From Oscillospiraceae bacterium (GTDB lineage: Bacteria; Bacillota; Clostridia; Oscillospirales; Oscillospiraceae), in the NCBI GenBank assembly GCA_902778665.1, contig CACYYN010000027.1, forward strand, positions 1 to 36,581: DNA of 36,581 nt, read 5' to 3'. The first letter of the stretch is position 1. Each line of letters starts with the position of its first letter. Positions 33,535 to 36,581 of this stretch are shown in pieces. The notes under the pieces are model-generated. The model was not told the origin of the DNA. It saw only the letters and a program-made list of their open reading frames with translations, and searched no databases. The position numbers and the translations under genes are program-made.

Positions 33535-34367
33535 AACGGATAGATCTTCATATTCACACCGTCGCCTCAGACGGTATGGAGACCCCGGCACAGATCGTTG
33601 CCCGTGCCCGAGAGGAAGGCCTTGCCGCAATAGCAATAACAGACCATGATACGGTTGACGGTTTTCAGGCCGCATATAACGCAGCACAGGGAACCGGGCT
33701 GGAGGTCGTCCCCGGGATCGAACTGGGCACTGCCTACAAGGGAACGCTGCATATTCTCGGCTACTATATCGATCTGGAGAACCGGGAACTAAAGCAGGAA
33801 CTGCAGGGAATTGTGGAAGACCGGGATGAGCGCAACGAAAAAACCGTCGCCCTCATGCAGCAGAACGGTATACCCCTGCGGTATGAAGATATGAAGGTAC
33901 GATTCGGTTCGGTAGTCGGGAAACCGCATTTTGCGGAGATTCTGGTTGAGTTCGGGTTCGCCGAGGATATTCAAGACGCAATCAGCCGCTTCTTACAGAA
34001 AGGCAGGAAATACTGGATTCCGCGGAAAACCCTCGCTCCGGAACGCTGTATCGAGCTGATTCTGAAAGCGGGAGGTATTCCTGTTATCGCCCATCCTTTT
34101 GAATACAAATATGAAAACAAAAGCCTGGCAGAGCTGATAGAGTTCTGCATGGCACACGGTCTGAAAGGGTTGGAATGCAGGCACTCAAACCACAGCCCCG
34201 GGCAGATGGCATATCTGCAGCTTCTGGCAGATGAATATGGTCTCGTCAAAACCGGCGGCAGCGATTATCACGGGTCCTTCAAACCAGACATCCGGCTTGG
34301 TACCGGCAGAGGGTTAGTCAATGTTCCATACTCCTGGCTGGAAGAACTGAAAAAACTACGGAAATAA
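33531..34367 (+). CDS. PHP-domain phosphoesterase (RNase AM/YciV-like)
   Basis: Metal-dependent phosphoesterase of 278 aa, normal for the PHP family of YciV/TrpH type. These act on 3',5'-nucleoside bisphosphates or short 5' nucleotides. Metal-binding motifs are present in order: DLHIHTVASDG (His7, His9), AITDHDTVDG, VPGIELGT, GKPHFAEIL, VIAHPFEY, GLECRHSNHS and GGSDYHG. It is the last gene of the cca operon. Confidence 0.9.
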   Translation: MKRIDLHIHTVASDGMETPAQIVARAREEGLAAIAITDHDTVDGFQAAYNAAQGTGLEVVPGIELGTAYKGTLHILGYYIDLENRELKQELQGIVEDRDERNEKTVALMQQNGIPLRYEDMKVRFGSVVGKPHFAEILVEFGFAEDIQDAISRFLQKGRKYWIPRKTLAPERCIELILKAGGIPVIAHPFEYKYENKSLAELIEFCMAHGLKGLECRHSNHSPGQMAYLQLLADEYGLVKTGGSDYHGSFKPDIRLGTGRGLVNVPYSWLEELKKLRK

Positions 34368-34369
34368 CA

Positions 34370-34412
34370 AATCATCCACCCGCCATCAAGCGAGTGGATG
34401 ATTCGTTTATTC
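34370..34412 (+). terminator. Terminator-like hairpin after the PHP gene
   Basis: A 10-bp stem (AATCATCCAC 34370-34379 with GTGGATGATT 34394-34403) starts three bases after the stop and is followed by CGTTTATT. The U-tract is weak. It lies between convergent genes and could serve both. Confidence 0.6.
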
Positions 34413-34418
34413 AGCTGT

Positions 34419-35555
34419 TTACACCAATCTTGCAGCATCTTTCATGATCGCCAACCGCCGGAAAAACATATCCCGTGTGGCCTGATCCTCAAACCACTCC
34501 GGCTTGATCTCTGCAATCTGATTCAGCCCCACAGTGCGAACGGCTTCGATAGCCGCTTCTTGCTGGGAGAGCTTCCGTCTGCTTGTCTGGCAGCGGGCAC
34601 CGTCGACCGTGTCATAAGCCAGGAAGGACTTGTTGAAGTCCATCAGGGGATAGAGCTTTTCCAGCCTGTTCGTGTCATTGCTGACCAGGAAGCCCCAGTT
34701 GCCCCAATGCCGGTCGGTGTTGCCTACCAGATAGTCAATCAGGTTCATCATGTGATAGGCGTAGGCGTCCTTCTTCAGCACAAAGGCATCTCGATCCAGT
34801 TCGTGATTGACGCAGTACACATCCACCGCCTCCATGGAGACGAGGCTTTCATCCTCAGAAGTGATGATGCGGCTCCGGGATACCGGTTTATCCTCAAAGG
34901 TGAACGCCTCATAGGCCACGCTCTCGGCCTGGAAACAGCGCGCAATCTTCGAGGCCAACAGCTCGGCCTTCACGTCGCGTTCATCGCCATTCTTCAGGAG
35001 ATAGAAGGTTCCGTTCTCACGGATCCAAGCCTTCGGCGCAACACCCTGGGTTCCGATATCCCCGGCCGCGTCGTTCGGCTTCAGCAACTCCGCGTTCTGA
35101 ACGGTAAGCGACCGGCCGTTCAGACTGACGTCGGCGAAGGCGCCGGACAAGGAATGCTGGAACAAGCTGAGGTCGCCGAAGTTGACATTCTCCCGATTGA
35201 ACTTGATCCAATACACGTCGGTCAGGCTCAGTCCGTGATAGGAAATTGCAATAGTAGCGCGGTCGCGATCCGTTACGGCCTGCTTTGCCCCGATGCTGTT
35301 CAGGATTTCCTTGGCGAATCTGCGATCCAGGGTCAGGACGCGGGAAGAACACCAATAATAAAAATTATTCAGATTGTTGAGCCGCGTATCCAGATCATTT
35401 GCCGTCTCGAAATAGAGATTGTAGGGCATGAAGGACGGCGCGTAGATCGTGCAGGTGCCGTCCTCGCGGATGGCAGCGACCTTGCGGTCCTTGTGCATGA
35501 TCGTAAACCGCTCCCAGCCTTTGGCCAGGACGGCATGATTCACAGCAATGCTCAT
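34419..35555 (-). CDS. HipA-like serine/threonine kinase-fold protein
   Basis: Protein of 378 aa whose C-terminal two thirds look like the HipA/CtkA kinase fold. There is a nucleotide-binding Lys in FYLLKNG (Lys188), an acidic helix residue in KAELLASKIA (Glu198), the catalytic loop VGNTDRHWGNWGFL (Asp281) and the metal-binding PLMDFNKSF (Asp306). The first 170 residues, which vary in this family, do not resemble anything I can name. I chose ATG 35555 (MSIAVNHAVL) because GGAGGAG lies just upstream; the ATG at 35573 overlaps that site. No HipB-like DNA-binding partner is next to it. Its role is unknown: toxin, phage-defence kinase or signalling enzyme. Confidence 0.75.
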   Translation of the reverse strand: MSIAVNHAVLAKGWERFTIMHKDRKVAAIREDGTCTIYAPSFMPYNLYFETANDLDTRLNNLNNFYYWCSSRVLTLDRRFAKEILNSIGAKQAVTDRDRATIAISYHGLSLTDVYWIKFNRENVNFGDLSLFQHSLSGAFADVSLNGRSLTVQNAELLKPNDAAGDIGTQGVAPKAWIRENGTFYLLKNGDERDVKAELLASKIARCFQAESVAYEAFTFEDKPVSRSRIITSEDESLVSMEAVDVYCVNHELDRDAFVLKKDAYAYHMMNLIDYLVGNTDRHWGNWGFLVSNDTNRLEKLYPLMDFNKSFLAYDTVDGARCQTSRRKLSQQEAAIEAVRTVGLNQIAEIKPEWFEDQATRDMFFRRLAIMKDAARLV

Positions 35556-35594
35556 ATCAGCAACTCCTCCCATTCCGTATTTCTCATGGGTACG

Positions 35595-36071
35595 TTAATC
35601 TTCAAGCGCCAGCATATTGATCTTTCCGCTGTGCGCAGTGCAGGCGTCCAGCGCGGTCTCATAAAAGTCTATCATCGCTGGGATGATTTGTCGATAATAG
35701 GCTGTGTTCTGCGCCGCCTAGGCGAAATCATAATTGCGGATGAGGGCCAACCCTGGGTCATAGCCCGTCAGCTGCAGGGCCGTTCCGTAGGTCCCGTTGC
35801 TCTTGTGATGCCGGACCGGCAGGCCCTCGTCGATCGTGATCATTTCCTCGTAGAGATCTTCGTGGTTTCCCCGAATGAGAATCACGTCGTCCTTCTCCAT
35901 GAGCTCCAGAACAAACTGCTGCATCTCCACGGCTTCCTGCCCGCGGTCGAAGATATCGCCCAGGATGATCAGCTTGTGCGGTTCGGGATCGATGAAATAC
36001 CCCACCTCATCCAGCGCCTTATGAAATTCTGTGTAAAAGCCGTGAATATCGGCGGTGGTGTAGTATTTCAT
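35595..36071 (-). pseudogene. Metallophosphoesterase (Ser/Thr phosphatase type), broken
   Basis: Calcineurin-type phosphatase remnant. The N-terminal half is intact, with ADIHGFY, GDIFDRG and RGNHEDLY, the three metal-binding blocks. An in-frame TAG lies at 35718-35720 after RNYDFA. Homology resumes after it in the same frame (YYRQIIPAMIDFYET), then jumps to a C-terminal end (ALDACTAHSGKINMLALED, TAA 35595-35597). The middle part, which usually carries the HGW and GHWH motifs, is missing, about 75 residues. It therefore has both a nonsense codon and an internal deletion. The start at ATG 36071 (MKYYTTADIHG) has GGAG nine bases upstream. It lies 39 bases before the HipA-like gene on the same strand, so transcripts may be shared. 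Confidence 0.82.
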
Positions 36072-36098
36072 AAGCGGTATCTCCAATTACGCTTGTTT

Positions 36099-36497
36099 AT
36101 GCTCGAAATGTTGAAAGCGTATGATACTCAGGAAACAAAAAACGAGGAATTATTATCTACCGCAGAACACTATTGCAATTGGCTTATGGAAAAAGAGGAT
36201 AGTCCAAGCGATATGATGACCTTAAATCATCTGCAGATAGAAAAGCGAAAACGGACGTTAAATGAAGAGGATATCTTATATTTACAAAAGCTACGTAACC
36301 CTGATCATGATTTGATGACCAGGTGTGCTGCAAATCTTTTGCTAGGAAAAAATGAGTCTGCACAAGACTGCTTTGATGAGATGGATGAGGAGCTGCAAGA
36401 ATTGTTCATCGCTTACCCTATCTGCTCGTTTGGAAATCTTGAACTGAAAATGCCAATTGACGATGAGTTGGAGGGAACTACCCATGCCGACGCTTGA
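36099..36497 (+). CDS. Unrecognised 132-aa protein, possibly a truncated remnant
   Basis: The frame from ATG 36099 encodes a hydrophilic, mostly helical product (MLEMLKAYDTQETKNEELL to ELEGTTHADA). Codon use is visibly more AT-rich than in the flanking genes. The stretch ANLLLGKNESAQDCFDEMDEELQELFIAYPIC resembles the tail of a helical-repeat protein. No ribosome binding site precedes the ATG. The frame stays open far upstream, but only antisense to the phosphatase and kinase genes, so a 5' part may have been lost by rearrangement. The last 14 bases overlap the next gene. I cannot assign a function. Confidence 0.5.
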   Translation: MLEMLKAYDTQETKNEELLSTAEHYCNWLMEKEDSPSDMMTLNHLQIEKRKRTLNEEDILYLQKLRNPDHDLMTRCAANLLLGKNESAQDCFDEMDEELQELFIAYPICSFGNLELKMPIDDELEGTTHADA

Positions 36498-36581
36498 ATG
36501 GATCGGAAAAGATAAAGTCATCAATCATCATCTGGATGTTCCGTACCGGGTGCTGGAGCGGAAGTACAGCTATGATGAGGC
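36484..36581 (+). CDS. Start of a probable type III DNA methyltransferase (Mod), cut by the window end
   Basis: ATG at 36484 has GGAGGG eight bases upstream and remains open to the edge (32 codons). The N-terminus MPTLEWIGKDKVINHHLDVPYRVLE matches, from memory, the usual beginning of site-specific DNA methyltransferases of type III restriction-modification systems (M-P-T-L-x-(W/F)-x-G-K...V-P-(Y/F)-R-x-L). No catalytic motif is in view, so the call rests on this short stretch alone. Confidence 0.6.
   Translation, partial: MPTLEWIGKDKVINHHLDVPYRVLERKYSYDE

Noticed and set aside
320-35720. Stop-codon recoding, suggested by in-frame TAG (320, 35718) and TAA (1475)
   Set aside because: The stops differ, two of the three genes also have deletions or frameshifts, and intact genes do not show internal stops. 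Ordinary decay explains them.
34398-36497. Plus-strand open frame of about 700 codons across the kinase and phosphatase genes
   Set aside because: It is antisense to two well-supported families with catalytic motifs on the minus strand. Only its last 132 codons (from 36099) lie outside them and were kept as a separate gene.
1-36581. CRISPR arrays, tRNA or rRNA genes, attachment sites
   Set aside because: No regularly spaced repeats, no cloverleaf-like sequences and no direct repeats of the att type were seen in the intergenic spaces, all of which are under 300 bases.

Overview
The window looks like a chromosomal segment of an anaerobic, GC-rich member of the Bacillota, most likely class Clostridia. 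This rests on Gram-positive style lipoprotein and export signals, strong GGAGG ribosome binding sites, the oxygen-independent (Cbi-type) cobalamin pathway, a cobalamin riboswitch, an aldo-keto reductase with two [4Fe-4S] motifs, and a murC-cca neighbourhood. I cannot name a genus from the sequence alone.

Layout from left to right. (1) 2-2473: a decayed IS5-type transposase, followed by a membrane sugar-phosphate transferase gene split by an in-frame TAA. (2) 2573-7622: a complete Opp/Dpp/Nik-type ABC importer (lipoprotein, two permeases, two ATPases) with its own promoter and terminator. (3) 7650-9224: an iron-sulfur aldo-keto reductase, then a 56-residue membrane protein with its own promoter, leader hairpin and terminator. 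(4) 9223-28868, minus strand: a very long, tightly packed cobalamin operon. It starts at a cobalamin riboswitch with an attenuator and runs cbiF, cbiET, cbiA, cobT, cobU, cobS, a cobU-like gene, cobC, cbiB, cobD, cbiP, cbiC, cbiD, cbiG, cbiH, cbiJ. It ends in a transport module made of an exported CbiK-type chelatase, a multidomain substrate-binding protein, a FecCD permease and an ATPase with an extra C-terminal domain. (5) 28913-34367: murC on the minus strand, and a plus-strand operon of cca, family-4 uracil-DNA glycosylase, MtaD-like deaminase and a PHP phosphoesterase. (6) 34419-36581: an accessory edge with a HipA-like kinase, a decayed metallophosphatase, an unrecognised short gene, and the first codons of what looks like a type III DNA methyltransferase.

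The cobalamin genes cover most steps from cobalt-precorrin-4 to cobalamin, with lower-ligand attachment. cbiL, the uroporphyrinogen methylase and the adenosyltransferase are absent from this window. The most interesting unit is the end of that operon. The only chelatase present carries a signal peptide and sits with a tetrapyrrole/iron-type ABC importer whose binding protein has two tandem beta-rich domains. This suggests extracellular handling of a metal-tetrapyrrole under B12 control. Genes of the operon overlap by a few bases almost throughout, so translational coupling is likely.
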